Positions 1-13,757 of a DNA stretch of 64,000 bases are shown in pieces. Within the stretch, counting starts at the first letter, position 1. Each line of letters begins with the position of its first letter. Under the pieces are notes generated by a model. It made no database searches. It was not told where the DNA came from and saw nothing but the letters and a program-made list of their open reading frames with translations. The stretch lies in assembly GCA_001599935.1 (NCBI GenBank), contig BCIJ01000005.1, forward strand, positions 310,001 to 374,000, read 5' to 3'. The position numbers and the translations under genes were made by a program. This DNA is from Holtermannia corniformis. Taxonomy: Eukaryota; Basidiomycota; Tremellomycetes; Holtermanniales.

Positions 1-1356
1 AACAACGGGATCGCTTGCCGGTACTCTGATCACTGGTGTCATCGCCCTCCTCCATGACAACTATGAACCTCAGCGGTGGCACATTTTCCTCGTTTACATT
101 GCCTTCATCATCGGCGCCTGCCTCATCAACATCTTTGGCTTGCGCCTCCTGCCTCTCATCAACAAGAGCGCCATATCGTGGTCGCTTGCCGGAGCGGCAA
201 TCATCTCCATCGTCGTCCTAGCTTGCTCCAGCGGCGAGTTCCAATCGGGCAAGTTCGTTTTCACGACCTATCTGAACGAGACTGGCTGGAACGGCGGGAT
301 CGCGTGGTGCCTCGGGTTGCTTCAGTCAAGTTTTGGTTTGACTGGCTATGACGCCGTGTCGCACATGGTTGAGGAGGTGCGTCGGCTGCCTGCGATGCCT
401 CATAGCTTACTGACGGGTCCGCAGATGCCTCAGCCGCACATCAACGCACCCCGCGCCATGGTCCTAGCCGTCATCATTGGCGCATCATCGTCCTTTGTCT
501 TCCTCATCATCATCCTGTTCTGCATCAAGAACGTCGACACCGTCATCTCGTCCCCGGCCGGCGCGCTCATCGAGGCCATCTACCAAGGCACTTCGAACAA
601 GGCTGGCGCCGTCTGCCTTGCCATGTTCCCAATCGTCAGCATGGCATTCGCCGCGCAGGGAATCATGACGGCGAGCTCGCGTATGTCGTACGCCTTCGCC
701 CGTGATGGTGGTCTGCCGTTCTCCCGGTTCTTCGGCAGGATGCACTCGTCCGGTGTGCCGATCAATGCCGTCTTGTTGTCGACTGTCCTGGTCATCATCT
801 TTGGCTGCATCTACCTCGGATCGAGCTCTGCGCTCAACGCCATTCTGTCGTCAAGCGTCGTCTTCCTCAATGTATCGTACTGCATTCCCAGTACGTGCGA
901 TGTAGTGTCGTTGAGCTTTACTGACAGCAGCAGTTGCGCTCGTCACCTTCCGCGGTCGCCACCTGCTGCGGCCCGAATCTTTGCCAGCGCCGACTATGAG
1001 TCTTGGGCCGATCTTTGGGCCGATCTGCAACATTGTCGGCCTTGCTTTCACGGCCTTCACGACCATCCTGTTCCTGTTCCCTCCCGACTTGCCTGTCACT
1101 GGTGAGAACATGAACTACGCTGTGGTCGTCTTTGGCGTCATCTGTGAGTCGGGTCTGCCCAACGCGCACTCCGGCTGACAACCTGCCAGTCATCATCGCA
1201 ATGATTACCTGGATCGTGCAAGGTCGAAAGCACTTTGTCGGTCCTCGGGATCTGGGAGCGTTGATGGAGCTAGCGCGGACGGAAATCGTCGCCCACCACG
1301 AGGCCAAGGCTGTCGTGACGGGCGCCAAGAACAGTATTGTCGAGACAAAGGCTTGA
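1..1356 (+). CDS. Amino acid/GABA/choline-type permease (APC superfamily), 5' end outside window
   Basis: Membrane transporter of the fungal APC family that contains GABA permease Uga4 and choline permease Hnm1; it would import an amino acid or amine across the plasma or vacuolar membrane. The frame is open from base 2 and already lies inside the membrane domain. Hydrophobic segments recur (LVYIAFIIGACLINIFG, ISIVVLACSS, AVIIGASSSFVFLIIILF, VLLSTVLVIIFGCIYLG). Family-typical motifs are GYDAVSHMVEE, the split MPQPHINAPRAM and SRMSYAFARDGGLPFS. Introns at 377-424, about 893-934 and about 1144-1191 restore the frame; the last exon ends with a polar tail (VVTGAKNSIVETKA). A paralogue lies at 47588-49832 on the other strand. 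The substrate cannot be told from sequence. Confidence 0.88.
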
Positions 1357-1577
1357 TTGTATCAATAGTGCTGCGGAATCACGGTCATGGATCAATATTG
1401 TCGTTTCATGTGTTGTGATCCGAACTGTGTTTATTAGTCAAAACATGCCCTTGACAGCTATATGGCAAGCACCTCACGAAAGTCCCTCATCATCTTGCTT
1501 CACTCTGGCCTGGTTGCCACCGATTTCCCACTTCGATTTTGTCTCGGATTCTCGATTTTGTTTCTTTTTTTCTTACC

Positions 1578-2440
1578 ATGTCGAGCTTCCTTTTCCTCAC
1601 CGCGCTGGTCGCCGTCTTGACACCCGCCTCGGCTTCTCCACACGCGAGTCAGCTCATAGACCCCCGAGGTGAAATGCCAAGTTCGCACAACTTTGCGCTA
1701 GCGCACCAATACCCCGACTCGTACCACTTTGACGAACGCGACGGGTGGGAAGATGTGCCAGCGACCGACCTACCGTACAAGTACAACAATGTGACTGCGC
1801 CACCGCCCAAGCGCATGGTCAAGTTGCCCAGGCGCGGTGTGGGTGAAGTCTTGGGTGAAGTCCTCAGCGACGTGACGAAGGGTATGATTGGCAAGGGCAA
1901 GTCGCAAGACGTGACGATTACCTGGTAAGCATCTCAGCAATGCCGTCAACACGTACTGACAGACAGGTACACCGGCCATGATCTCCAAGAACCAAGCTGC
2001 TGGGCGAACGGCGACTGGGCACCATCGGTGAGTCTCGTCTGCGTTAGTTCTGGATGCGGTACGCCAACACCCGTAGGACGCTTCCTTCGCGTGTGCGCTC
2101 ACCTTGGAAGGCTGGACAAGCAAGCCCAAGTGCTTCAAGTTCCTTGAGCGTTAGTACGCTGTATTCCGACCGTTAGCAAGCTGATGACCGTCAGTGTGCA
2201 ACGGCAAGAAGAAATGCGTCTTCGTCCGCGTTATCGACACTTGCGCCGGGTGCCCGGTCGGTGCAAAGCACGTCGACTTGACCCAAGCGGCCTTCAAGCA
2301 GCTCGCGACGCTCGACGAGGGCAAGCTGACGGTCAAGATGCGCGGTGCGACGGATCCAAAGGCTTGGTGCGTACCGTCAAGGCCATAGAAACCGGCTGAT
2401 CAAGAACAGGAGCTTGGATCTCTGGGGCCCAAAGAAGTGA
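1578..2440 (+). CDS. Secreted double-psi beta-barrel (RlpA/expansin/barwin-like) protein
   Basis: Predicted extracellular protein with a C-terminal double-psi beta-barrel. Members of this family bind wall polysaccharide or are secreted effectors without known enzyme activity. Exons 1578-1924, 1967-2027, 2077-2149, 2195-2366 and 2410-2440 join to 684 coding bases (227 residues) with no frame break. The start is the ATG giving a signal peptide (MSSFLFLTALVAVLTPASAS). A low-complexity linker is followed by the barrel: VTITWYTGHDLQEPSCW, then the family signature VRVIDTCAGCPVGAKHVDL, and a terminal SLDLWGPKK like the usual last strand. Cysteines in SCW, FAC, KCF, LCNG, KKC and DTCAGC probably form disulfides. 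The short last exon is needed to complete the fold. Confidence 0.8.
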
Positions 2441-2486
2441 TTCGAGGTTGCGTCCAGTTTTGGTCTCGTGTCATGACATGTCAATC

Positions 2487-4741
2487 TCATGACGGACTGG
2501 ATAGGACCGGTGTGAAACGGGTCTGCCAGTCAAACCACCAGCCGATTCCAATGACCTTGCCTTCGTCGCCTAGATCTTCCATGATGCACCTGAATGCTAC
2601 CGCCGCCAGCGCATCGCGGTTCGCAGCTGTTTGCAACATGATGATATCCGCGAGTCGTTGTAGAAACGGAGCGAGATGTTGCGTGGGCACATATGGAGTG
2701 AGCGCCACCATTGTCAAGCGTAGCGTTTGGGCGTGGCGCTGTGCTAGGTTGTGTCGACACAAGGCAGCCTCGAGCCTGTCGATACACTGCAGTGCGTGGC
2801 CTTCGGACAGCGCGGCAGCAGCTTTGAGTGTCGCGGGGTACGCAGCGCGCATCTGATCCGACGTGAGGTCATCCGAGAATGTTTGCTATAATGAGAATCA
2901 TTAGTGTCGCTATATGCCGAACGGACGCATGCCATACATACCTGTAGCAATAAGTCGCTGTAGAACGCGACCAGCTCTTCGATGAACGGCTGCTGTCCAA
3001 CAGCTCTGCCTTTGCCTTTGACGTCTCGCGCACTCGTGCGCGCCGACAACTCGAGCAGTGCCAGCATCGTTGCGTGCGCGGCTTCGAACGGGCCGCGCGT
3101 GGCAGGGATCGACAATGACCTGGCAGATGCGATGAGATGCCTATCACAGATTCGATCGCTTTGTACTGACCTTTGCAGTAGAGGTAGCACTGTCATCTGG
3201 AGAGTGTGGACATCGAGCCTGGGCAATAACTGCTCAATAACCGCCAGCGCAAAAGCCGTGCGGTGCTCTACGCGTGCGATCAGTATACTGACTGTGTGCT
3301 ATCCTCCCTGATCACACACCTGTCGGCTTGGCTCCTGTGATATCGTGTATCAAATCACTATACACTCCCGGGTGTCGGGCAGCGTCAATAACATCCAAGC
3401 ATCCGTAAAACACTCGGTCCCAGCCATCGACCCCGCCGGCAGCGCCGTTCGTAAGATACGAAAGGTTTGCAAGGACCCGGAGGATATCTGCGGCAAGTCT
3501 TGCTGGCGAATCGGGTGTTACTGTCAATGTATCTCGAGTAGCACCGGCGGCAGTCGGTTCGATGGTGAGTAAGATATCGAGGATCGCAAGGCAGGGAAGC
3601 AATACGGCGAACAGGAGGCTTTTGTGTGCCTCGTCCATGCTTACGCCAGATACACCTGACTGTGCACTTTGGATCCACAATCGCTCCCCGAGTAGAGAGG
3701 CTTGCTCTGCCGCGTGGATGAAGTCGTGGGCGAGTGCCAGGGCCGTGGCACGCGATCGGGCGGACCCAAGTGCAAGCGCATTGATGGCCGAGCTGAGCGC
3801 TCGACTCTGCGCCGCAACGTCCTGCATGGCTTCAGCTGAGCTCCCGACACAGGCTTGCAGTAAGAACCGCAGAGGATGGTGTCTCAGCGTCGATGGGTTG
3901 TAGCTGATCACGCAGCGATTGACTCAAGTCAGCGATCAGAGTGTGGCCGAGTGACTGAAGCGTCTTAGTTGATGGAAGTGTGCTTGCGTCACGGACGATA
4001 CGTACACCTAGATCCAAAAGTCTTAGCTTGGTCGGGTTGATATACGCAATGGCGTGGTACACCGAAGTGTCCAGGGCTATGATACAGCTGTCAGTCTTCC
4101 AAAAGCTTCCCGTGTGATCCCATGCGACGCACGTAGCTCGGCGTTGAGACTCTCATCAATCCTCGAGGCCAGCTCCAGCTCGAGTTGGTCTCTTGCCATG
4201 TGCCATTCCTCACCTTGCTCCGCTGCGCCTTGCAACAGACCCACCAGCAGTGCTGTATAGGCGGCCGACGATACTTTGTGATCATCTTGTGGGTGTTTGG
4301 TGCCCGCGATGATTGTGTTGATCCACTCTCGCAGCTCTTTCCGGGTTCGCCTCGAAGCGAAGTAGACGCCGTCGAGACGCGTGCGTACATTGGTGTCTTT
4401 GCTCGCCAGCGCTAATTGAGCACAGAGGCGTAGCTGTGTTGGCCTGATGTCACTCTGATCGTTCGTTCGGGACGAGATTGTCTGAATAAACTCGTGCAAG
4501 TGGCCGTGCGGGAGGACGGCGAGAAAGTGGGTGATGGCGCCATGGAGTGTTTCTTGCGGCAGTGGGATAGGTGCCGAGGACTGGAGGAGGGCCAAGAATG
4601 TAGGATAGACGCTTGCAATGTCGTTGGGGAGCTCGACGAGCGCCATAGCCGCTCCGTACACACAACAGAATAAGTGAACAGGGTGAGCTCGGCCTCGGGT
4701 ATAGTAATGCGGTCAAATAGGCGCGAGAGTAACTCTGCCAC
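2487..4741 (-). CDS. Pex8-like peroxisomal matrix-protein import factor (tentative), 5' end unresolved
   Basis: Long alpha-helical protein in at least five exons. Joins that keep frame are TGAKPTEHRTAFALAVIEQ (across about 3265-3320) and LLLQTFSDDLTSDQMRCAYP (across intron 2886-2941). The C-terminal part carries three stretches resembling fungal Pex8: ATRGPFEAAHATMLALL, FYSDLLLQTFSDDLTSDQMR and VIGIGWWFDWQ. Pex8 sits on the inner face of the peroxisome membrane and links docking and RING complexes of the importer. No C-terminal SKL-like signal is present, unlike many Pex8 proteins. At about 4665-4675 two frames (…LFTYSVV and YGAAMALVELPN) would join perfectly if a GT pair were absent from a GTGTGT run, so the start cannot be fixed. 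It may begin within 4741-4827, head-to-head with the next gene. The family assignment rests on remembered motifs. Confidence 0.45.
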
Positions 4742-4825
4742 AACGAGCCTATTATGGTATTAACACCACGCGCACAGACGCTCCGTCCATCGTCAATCTG
4801 CACTTGGACGAGTTCACACTTCACC

Positions 4826-7707
4826 ATGACATCCCGGCTGCGGCACAAGATCGATATCGATCCTGGTGTGTCAGGTTCAACCAACCTCAACGAGTCGTTT
4901 TGTCTGGTGAGTCGACTGCGCGAGATAGGAGCACAGACCTGACTATTACAGGTCGGGACACCGCTGCCGGCGCTCGCAGATACAAAGCGAGATCAGAACG
5001 AGTTTGTGCCTATCTGGAAGCAAGAGGTGAGCAGCATCGTCTGCTACAGAGCTGACGAGTCGCACAGGTACGCGATGAGCAAGGTCGCAAGCGCCTGCAT
5101 GGCGCCTTCACCGGCGGTTTCTCCGCCGGTTACTTCAATACTGTTGGCTCGAAGGAGGGTCCGTGTCACACCTACGTTGTCCCGTCAGCGTACTTATGGC
5201 TACTTAGGATGGACGCCTCAATCATTCGTCTCGTCGCGCAACAATCGCGCATCCAAGCAGCAAAAGGCCGAGGATTTCATGGATGCCGAAGATATCGAGA
5301 TGATGAAGGAGGGTCGAACGCTCGAGAACAAGGAAGGCTTCCGAAATGAAGGCTTTGCTGGCACTCGGGAAGAGCTGCGGGCGCGTGGGCAAGCCGAGAG
5401 GTGAGTGCGCTGCAGCTCGCCGGAGTCTGTGACTCAAGACATCGCCCTAGTTCATATTCTTTAACGTTATCATCACTCATTCAACCTGCGCGTACGTCAA
5501 TTGGACACACGCTTTTACAGAAGCTTGGCTGGCGCCCGGGTCAAGGTATCGGTCCGCGCGTGTCAGCTCGCAAGCGAAAGCTGCTGGCTCAGAAGCTCGG
5601 GCTGCCCGTCGACGACGACGACTTGGATGTTGAACAGACAAAGCAGCACATGTTTGCACCTCGCGACGTCAAGCTCCTTGTATACGATCCAAAGGAGGGG
5701 AATGAAGGTCTTGGATTTGTCAAGGGTCTGAGGGAGGCCTTGCCTGGCATTGGCAGCGGTACGTTCAGTGTCTGCGATAGATATCAAGCTGATACATTGG
5801 CAGGACTCGAGCGCTCGCTTGACGACGACGACGATCCGTACTCGACGACTGCCGGGGCGTCGGGATCAGGCAACGGCATCAGCTACGCGTTCGATGGAGG
5901 CGACGACGATGACGACGTGATCACCATGGGTGCCCTGCCTGCCCGTAAGAACGCAAAGGGCAAAGCACGCGCGATCCAATCATCAGCGACTGATCCGGTC
6001 GATCGCTGGCACGATGGCAGACCAGTGTTGCCGGGCTTTGTGCTGGATCCAAAGCCGGTCGTGTCGGACAAGTGGTGGGTCCTATCGTCGGACTTTGGAC
6101 ATGTCACGGCGCTGACTGTTCTATAGGTTCGAGATGCCGGATGTACCGAAAGGCTGGGAACCGAAACCTGCCAGAGTGTGGGACAAGGGCAAGAAATGGG
6201 ACCAGATGCCGGGTCAAGCTCCGACAACGGACCAACCGATGGATGGAGCAGGCATTCGACGTACCTTGACGGCAGAACAGGTAAGCTGTAGGTACTTCTG
6301 CTGTATAAAGCTGACTCGGCACAGCGAGGCGCGGCTCTGGGTGAAGACGTCCGCAAAAAGTCCGTGTTCGAGTACATGTCGCAGAAAGACAAGGAGCGAC
6401 TCGAGGCTTTCGCTGCGGCCGTCAAGACTGGCCAAGCAAGCACAGGGCCGACACCTAGGGCCGTGCTACCGGCACCAGCACCTCCCCCGACCGAGATCGA
6501 GGTGCCTCCACTCTCGCCTCGTACTGCGTCTGCTGCGCTAAAGGGGTTTATCCCGTTTGGAGACGACCCTGCCAAGCAAGAGCGGTACCGATCGTACCTT
6601 TCGTCACAATGCCTCAACACGGCGACGCCAGATCCCATTCTCCTCCCCGGAAAACCTATGGATGAACAGCAGCGCGAGCTGTCTGAATTCCAAAAATCGG
6701 GCGAAATGTTCAAGCCCATGTCTTTTGCCATGTCGAACCGGTTCACCTCGGCCAGCGCGGTACTGGCTGCGAGCGATAGCAAAGTCACCCAAGCTGGGTT
6801 GTACGTCCCGGACCCGAACGCGAAGCCGGCCGAGGCGGACGAGGTGACCAAATTCGAGGTCGAACTGACGCCGCGGCAACAGGCTGCCAAGAACGGCATG
6901 TATGGGACCATGACGCGCACCGTGGCCGATTTCTACCCTATCAAGCTGCTGTGTAAGCGGTTTGGCGTGGCGGACCCGCACCCGGGTGGACCCCAGGCGA
7001 AAGCTGGAGCTGGCGGCGAATCAGGCTTGGGGTTACCGGTGGAACTTGGGGGTGCCGCAGCCAGCCCACCGATCAAGACCGACCTATCATGGACCTCCAA
7101 GTTTGTGCACATTCCCGAGGTCGACGCGATCCGCAACGCGCCGGCCGAGGAACAGGCCAAGATTGCGACGGATCCACGCAAACCCCAGTCGCTGGCCGAA
7201 GTTGGACTCGATACGGACGAAAACCAGGGCAAGGAGACGTTGACGTACACGAAACCGTCGATTGACATTTTCAAGGCGATCTTCGCGAGCGAGGACGAGG
7301 ACGAGAGTGAAGATGACGAGGTGCCGTATGTCGCTCCTGTGCGGACGGTGAATCGACCCGAGGTCAAACCGTTGGAGGACGAGATGGAGGATGGAGTCGA
7401 CTTCAAGCCCAAGTTTGTACCGCGGGCCAAGGACGACAAGAGCAAGGACAAGAAGAAGAAGAAGGACAAGAAACGCAAGGGCCTGTTGACATTTGATCTT
7501 GACGAGGGCGAGGTGGCTGTAGATGCCGAGGCGGACAAGGAACGCAAGGAGCGTAAGCGGCGCAAGAAGGACGAGGCGGATCGGGCAAAGGCGGCCGAGG
7601 GTGAAGCCGGGGCTGAAGAGGACGAGTGGGTGGAGAAAGCGGTGGCCGTGCTGCCTGCTACTGGTGCGGATCACCAGGCGAGACGGAGCGCGGCCGACTA
7701 CATGTAG
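4826..7707 (+). CDS. G-patch domain-containing protein 1 homologue (TGH/GPATCH1, DUF1604)
   Basis: Nuclear RNA-processing protein of the GPATCH1/TOUGH family, associated with spliceosomes and thought to stimulate a DEAH helicase through its G-patch. After the ATG at 4826 the N-terminal DUF1604 block is clear: [52 protein letters not shown]. It is spread over short exons separated by introns of 40-50 nt (for example the join GSKEG|WTPQSF). The G-patch follows about 5510-5600 ([20 protein letters not shown]). The long last exon from about 6340 includes [20 protein letters not shown], a family signature, then an acidic stretch and a Lys-rich tail ([13 protein letters not shown]) likely to be a nuclear signal. 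The upstream gene starts close by on the other strand. Confidence 0.9.
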
Positions 7708-8303
7708 CATAGCATGGACTGTATCACTCGTGACTGCGCTCGCCGAGGACAAAGCAAGACGATGGGGTTGGCCGCCACTCGAGTCTCAAACATGGTCGGT
7801 TCAAGTTTCAGCTCGTGACCGTCATCACTCTCACCTTGGATCGCGATCGTGTTGGTTCATGCTGCCTCTTCGCCAGTGCAGCTCCCTAGCAGCGACAGCA
7901 CTACGGTCATCACGCTCTCTGCACGCAGCAGCACGGCCGCTCGCCACGTCATCGAGTCCTTCCTTTCGCTCGATCCGACCGTCCGTGTGCGCTCAGTCAA
8001 CATTCACCGAGCGCTCTGTCCCTCGCAACCACACCGGACAAGTCTCAACTACCAACACGAGCTCGAGGCGCTTTGCGAGCGCTGCACCAGGTGCTTCAAC
8101 GTGAGTTTTCTATTCCTCATCTCCAACGTCGCTTGCGACTGCGAGTGAGGAGGTCGGCAAAGGTGATCTGCAGCTCCGCCGACAAAGGAACTGCTGTGAC
8201 CATGCCTTCTTCCGGATCTGCGCTAGCCATATTTTATCCTGGCATCACAAACTCAACGCCCTTCAGACCTTGGCGTAAACGCTGACTGTTCCTCCTTTCT
8301 TCC
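7708..8303 (+). other. Intergenic region before the IDE gene
   Basis: About 600 bases without a convincing coding gene. It must contain the 3' UTR of the G-patch gene and the promoter and leader of the insulinase gene. A GTGAGT at 8101 in a CT-rich setting could be the donor of a 5'-UTR intron, but no coding exon upstream of it joins in frame to the ATG at 8304. Open frames here (for example 7849-8148) have no recognisable family. Confidence 0.5.
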
Positions 8304-11300
8304 ATGCCGTTCCCGACCTTTGCGTTGCTATCCATCCTATCGCTCGTTCTTGCCTTCTACTACGCTCCGCACTCGACGTGGCGCAACATACAACCACACA
8401 GTATGTCAAACTATACACTGCCTCCCCCTCCACCACTGCCTGCCCCGCCCAAGGGGCCCGTCCACCTCATCCTCCCGGAATCAGAGACCCGCCCGCACAA
8501 GTACTTTAGCCTACCAAATGGTCTCGAGGTCATTGTCGTGTCCGACGTCAAGGCTGACAAGGCGTCGGCTGCCATGGACGTTGGTGTTGGGCACCTGTCG
8601 GACCCTTGGGATCTGCCGGGGTGTGCCCACTTTTGGTATGTAAAGGCATCTGCACGGGCGTGCTAGCTGATATGCCCAAGTGAACACCTGATGTTCTTGG
8701 GTACCAAGAAGGTGCGTGGGACAAGTCGCATATCCCATCGATGCTGATCTCAATCACAGTACCCAAAGGAGAACGAGTACAGCCAATACCTGTCCGCTCA
8801 TAACGGTCACTCGAACGCCTGGACAGCCATGACCGACACGGTCTACTTCTTTGATGTCTCTGCGGATGCGCTCGAAGGCGCTCTTGACCGTTTCTCGGGC
8901 TTCTTCACCGACCCGCTCTTTGCCGAGGTGTGCACTTTATGCCCTTCTGGCACGTCGCTCACCCCGCTCAGGACTGTACAGAGCGCGAGATCAACGCCGT
9001 CAACTCGGAGCACAAGAAGAACCTGCAGCAGGACATGTGGGCAAGTCTCTGCCCAGTGTTGCCCTGTATTCGACACTGACACTACTGCAGCGCCAATTCC
9101 AATTGTCCAAGCACCTGTCCAAGCCCGACCACGTTTACGGCAAATTCGGTACCGGCAATCTCGAAAGCCTGTGGACGATTCCCAAGGAGGCCGGCAAAGA
9201 CCCACGCGCCGAGCTGATCAAGTGGTGGGACCGCGAGTACTGCGCTCGTCGCATGAAGCTGGCCGTGATCGGTAAAGAGGATGTTGCGACTCTCGAGAGA
9301 TGGGTCAGGGATCGGTTCGAGAGCGTGCCGGTCAAGATCGAGGCTGAGCGCGAGCTCGTGGGGCCGAACGGTCTGCGGACCGCGTTCCCCGAGTCACCAG
9401 TGCCAGAGTCTCGTCACAAGGCAAGTTTGATTGTATCGCTGCGGCACCAGACTGATCATCTGAGCAGACGGCGACTTTCATCAAGACGATCAAAGATTCG
9501 CGAGCGCTAGAGATCACGTTCCCATACCCTGATATCACGCACCTCACTGGTACCAAAGTGAGACGCGTTCGTCAATCATGAGTCTGACTGACGCACCCTG
9601 AGCCCTCAAACTACCTTTCTCACTACATCGGCCACGAGGGCAAGGGCTCGCTACTGTCGTATTTGAAGAAGCAAGGCTGGGTCAACAGCTTGCGATCAGG
9701 CCCTGGATTCGGCGCGATCGGTTTCGACTTTTACCGCACCAATGTCGACCTGACTCCAGAGGGTCTTGGTCAGTGAGATGATTGCGTGGCGTTCCTGTCC
9801 ACTAACAAGTTGCAGAACACTACGACGAGATCGCACTGGCTATCATCAACTACATCAAGCTGCTTCAATCGACGCCCATCTCCAAGACCACTTTTGAAGA
9901 GATCAAGAAACTCAACGAGATCTCGTTCCGCTTCACCGAGCGAAGTCAGCCGTCCGACTACTCGGCCTCGATTGCCGAGGCGATGCAGTCGCCCGTAGCT
10001 CGCGAGGAGATTTTCAGTGCCGACGCTCTGCTTGGCGCGTTCAACGAAGCAGAGATCAAGGCTGCACTCGACCTCCTGGACGCCTCCAAGGTCTTCTTGA
10101 CCGTGACGAGCCAGCAACTGCCGAAGAGTGTCGAGGGTGGTTACGACCAAAAGGAGCCTGTTTATGGGACGGAATACAAAGTCAAGCAGCTTGGTGAGGA
10201 ATTCGTCAAGCGCGTGAGTCTGCCATACCGCGGTTGCTTTGTAAGCTGACGGGAACCAGGCGACCACGTCGCCCCCGCTCAAGGACTTTGAGCTGCCCGG
10301 CCCCAACCCCTTCATCCCTGAACAGCTCAAGGTGGAGAAGCTCGAGGTTGAAAAGGTGATTGAGGCCCGCACACATTGAACATTACTGATGCAGTGTAGC
10401 CTACGGACAGGCCCCAGCTGATTCGGGACACTCCCTTGACGAGGCTGTGGCACAAGAAGGACGATCGCTTCTTCTTGCCCAAGGCGACGGTCAACGCGGT
10501 CTTTTACAAGTGAGTTGAACTCGAAGGTGACAGCACTGTGCTAATGCGTCCCTGCAGTCCAATCGGCCACGCGACGCCCCGCAACGCCGTCATGGGCAGC
10601 TTGCTCATGGACCTTTTCTCCGACTCGATCACCGAGGACATTTACGACGCCGAGATGGCCGACCTCAACTTTTACACGTTCTGGTCGGGCGAGGCATACG
10701 TCATGTCGGTGTCTGGCTTTAGCGACAAGATGCCGTTGCTGGTCGAGTCCATGACCAAAAAGCTCAAAGAGTTCAAGCCGACCTCGGATCGGTTCGAGAA
10801 GATTGTCGATCGGGTGCGTGATTCATCTTAGTAGTCGCGCGTCGCTGACGCATCACATAGACTCGTCGCAGGTGGCAGAACCAGGCCAAGGGCGTTCCAT
10901 ACCAGCTTGCTGGCTACTGGTCGCGATATGCGACTGACGAGGTCATGTGGACGTACGACGAGAAGGCGGCCGAGATTGACAGTCAGTCTTTGGCTTGTGT
11001 GCGCCGCGTGCTGATCGCATTCATCCAGGCATCGTGCTGGAGGATTTGCATGCGTTCGGTGTCGAGTACTTGAAGCGACTGCACCTCGAGACGCTTGTGC
11101 ACGGCGACGTTGATGCTCAGGTGGGTCTTAATCCGCGTCACAGTATCGGCTGACGTCTCTCAGGCTGCGCTGCAACTACAGGACACGATCGAGGACATTC
11201 TCAAGCCGCGCGCGCTGACCGCCACGGAGAAGCGCTCTCCGCGGTCATTGCTGCTTGCGACGGGTGAGCCTATCCAACGCTTGGAGTGCCCTGCTCACGC

Positions 11301-12290
11301 TTCGCAGGCTCTGATCACGTCTGGACCATCCTTCTTGCCAACAAGGCCGAGGTCAACAACTGCGTCGACTACTACCTTCACGTCGGGGACATTGCCGACG
11401 CGCCGCTCCGTGCCAAGCTGGCTGTGTTTGACCAGATTGCGCACGAGCCAACGTTCAACGTGCTACGGACCAAGGAGCAGCTCGGTTACGTGACGAGCAG
11501 CGGGACGCGGTACGGGACTGGCGCCATGGGTTTCCGCGTTCTCGTCCAGAGCGAGCGCGACCCCATCTACGTCGAGACTCGGATCGAGGCCTACCTCGAG
11601 GGCTTGGCCGAGACGCTGGCGGAGATGGACGACGCGACGTTTGAGAAGAACAAGCAGAGTGTCATTGAGAGCCGCGAGCAAAAGGTGCAAAACCTCAACG
11701 AGGAGGCACGTCGGTACTGGGCTCGGATCGGTGATCGCTACTATGACTTTGCCCGCCGTGAGTGTCACGCCCTGGTCTTGATCGTCCACTGACGATCCGC
11801 AGGTCAAACGGATATCAAAAACATCCGCAACGTGACCAAGCAGGATGTGATCGACCTGTACACGACCCGGATCCGCCCGACGGCGCCCGAGCACGCAAAA
11901 CTTTCAGTCCACCTCAAGAGTCAATACAAGGGTATCAAGTTTGATGCGGCCGCGTCTGGTCCCCTTGTTGCGGCGTTCACGCAGCACTCTGTGCCCGTCG
12001 ACACGGCCGCGCTGGGCCAACTGATGGGCAAGGGCCCCACGCTCGCCCAAGTGCAAGAGTTCGCCAAGAATGCGATCGCCAAAGCGACCGACCTGGCCCC
12101 AGACGCCGTCGCAGAGCTCGAAAAAATGGTCGACGGGCTCCAAGGCAGTGGCGAAGCTGAAAACGCCGATGCGGGCGTTCAGCTCCGCGAGGGGAACGTG
12201 TTGATTCAAGACATTCAAGACTTTAAGGCTCTGCTGCTGCCTTCGCGCGGCGCTTTGCCCGTCGAGCCGCTTCAGCTCGCAAAGTTGTAG
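8304..12290 (+). CDS. Insulin-degrading enzyme (insulysin, M16A metallopeptidase)
   Basis: Zinc peptidase of the inverted-zincin M16A family that degrades small amyloid-forming peptides and signal peptides. The N-terminal catalytic domain reads [36 protein letters not shown], then the zinc motif [20 protein letters not shown], recovered by splicing out about 8636-8680. HFCEH is the HxxEH signature. Later blocks are [31 protein letters not shown] and [12 protein letters not shown]; the last is the conserved exosite region of the C-terminal half. There are more than ten introns, one with a GC donor (9421-9467). The first ATG gives a hydrophobic N-terminus ([15 protein letters not shown]) that could anchor or target the enzyme; an in-frame ATG at 8403 would omit it. 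The protein ends in AKL, a peroxisomal targeting signal also found in animal IDE. Confidence 0.93.
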
Positions 12291-12435
12291 CCATAGTTAT
12301 GCGGAGAGCTAGAGTATGATGAAGCGAAAACATGGTGTATATAGCAATGCATGCAGCATCACTGTCGTAAGAGCTTGAACCGAGCAAAGTGCATCGATGC
12401 ATGCGTGACTAGGCTGCTCCCGCTCAGGATGATGT

Positions 12436-13490
<1,055 letters not shown>

Positions 13491-13757
13491 GATGAGGGTA
13501 CGGTGCGAGGATAGCTGGCTGGTGCTCTACTCGAGTTGGAGCTCAAAGTGACGGAGCGGGATTGGTCGCTTTAGGCGGGACACGCACTTAAACACGCACA
13601 CACCAATCAGCGCACGAGCTTTGCACCGTGGCACCAGCGACCATGCCTGTCTCTTGAGCATTGTCAGCTTGGGGTAGGGGAGGCATCGTGGTCGAGTAGT
13701 GCTACATGTCTATCAACTTGCTCTTGCGTCTTGTCACCGATGCAGTGTCCATCACTG

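Noticed and set aside
5883..6920. Long minus-strand ORF (345 aa) opposite the G-patch gene
   Set aside because: It is the antisense of conserved coding exons in GC-rich DNA; Ser/Cys-rich composition and no domain. The plus-strand frame has clear family motifs.
6933..7565. Minus-strand ORF of 210 aa with apparent Leu/Ser runs
   Set aside because: Shadow of the acidic/Lys-rich end of the G-patch protein; low complexity mirrors codons on the other strand.
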